A stretch of DNA of 7,135 nucleotides from Gemmatimonadales bacterium (GTDB taxonomy: Bacteria; Gemmatimonadota; Gemmatimonadetes; Gemmatimonadales; GWC2-71-9), in assembly GCA_004525055.1 (NCBI GenBank), contig SPDF01000073.1:1-7135 (forward strand), in the 5' to 3' direction. The translations under genes and the position numbers were made by a program. Under the pieces are notes generated by a model that saw nothing but the letters and a program-made list of their open reading frames with translations, did not search any database and was not told the DNA's origin. Numbering within the stretch: the stretch's first letter is position 1; every line of letters starts with the position of its first letter. This document shows, piece by piece, positions 6,708 to 7,135 of this stretch.

Positions 6708-7135
6708 TGGCCAACATGTTCGCATTCGCGGAATCGCGGGCTGGCGCACTTCGGAAAGTCGCGCTCGAGACGGTCAGCGCCGCGCGCCAGGCGGCTGAGG
6801 CCACCGGTGGTGGCGAGGTACATGCCCTCTTGATTGGCGCCCCGGGGATCGGCGCCAAGGCGGAGGCGCTGGGCCGCGCCGGCGCCGATGTCGTCATCGT
6901 CGTGGAGCATGCCGGCTTCGCGCGATACAGTCCGGAAGTCTTTGCGGCGACGACGGCCGCGCAGGTGCAAAGCGGTGGGTACCGCGGCGCTTTCTTCGCC
7001 GCGTCCGCCGAGGGGCGCGACCTCGCTCCCCGCGTCGCGGTGGCCCTCGGCGTCAGCATGGCGTCGGACCTGACGGGCTTCATGTTCGAGGGCGACGCAC
7101 TCATCGGGCAGCATCCGACGCATATCGGCAAGATC
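6707..7135 (+). CDS. etfA: Electron transfer flavoprotein, alpha subunit, 3'-truncated
   Basis: The first 143 codons are visible and the frame is open to the right edge. The start ATG overlaps the etfB stop by one base, with AAGG about 7 bases upstream. The N-terminal EtfA domain is recognisable: MANMFAFAESRAG, a helix, then EVHALLIGAPG, GADVVIVVEH, a strand around GGYRGAFFAASAEGRDLAPRVA (split here as GGYRGAFFAA then SAEGRDLAPRVA, about residues 90-111) and the family-typical GVSMASDLTGF. The GRDLAPR-x-A element is characteristic of EtfA. The C-terminal FAD-binding domain lies beyond the window, so cofactor residues cannot be checked. It forms the heterodimer with the preceding EtfB and is the predicted electron acceptor of the glutaryl-CoA dehydrogenase-type enzyme two genes upstream. 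Confidence 0.92.
   Translation, partial: MANMFAFAESRAGALRKVALETVSAARQAAEATGGGEVHALLIGAPGIGAKAEALGRAGADVVIVVEHAGFARYSPEVFAATTAAQVQSGGYRGAFFAASAEGRDLAPRVAVALGVSMASDLTGFMFEGDALIGQHPTHIGKI

Overview
The window is a GC-rich stretch of bacterial chromosome with nine protein-coding genes, all on the + strand and packed almost without gaps. Codon third positions are strongly G/C. The gene set and the flavour of the poorly known proteins remind me most of Gemmatimonadota. That assignment rests on recall of protein families, not on a marker gene or a search, so treat it as moderate. I see no RNA genes, mobile elements, CRISPR arrays or phage genes. Nothing in base composition or reading frame suggests recent transfer.

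Left block (1-4711): six genes follow one another with overlapping ends. They are the tail of an unrecognised conserved protein cut by the window edge, a short NAD-type isocitrate dehydrogenase, a 98-residue zinc-ribbon membrane protein, a secreted DUF4139-family protein, a calcineurin-like metallophosphoesterase, and a SprT-like zinc metalloprotease. The junctions are ATGA, a 26-base overlap, ATGA, GTGA and a 32-base overlap. This predicts one transcript with translational coupling, although the gene products do not form an obvious pathway.

Right block (4743-7135): a glutaryl-CoA dehydrogenase-type acyl-CoA dehydrogenase is followed after 27 bases by etfB. etfB overlaps etfA by one base (TGATG), and etfA runs off the right edge. 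This is a coherent module: the dehydrogenase passes electrons from its FAD to the electron-transfer flavoprotein, which feeds the quinone pool through a dehydrogenase not seen here. The active-site residues fit glutaryl-CoA oxidation with decarboxylation to crotonyl-CoA, as in lysine/tryptophan breakdown. The two blocks are only 31 bases apart with no terminator visible, so they may share a transcript.

No convincing undescribed system is present. The most open questions are the small zinc-ribbon membrane protein, the SprT-like protein with its unassigned N-terminal region, and why these genes are so tightly overlapped.
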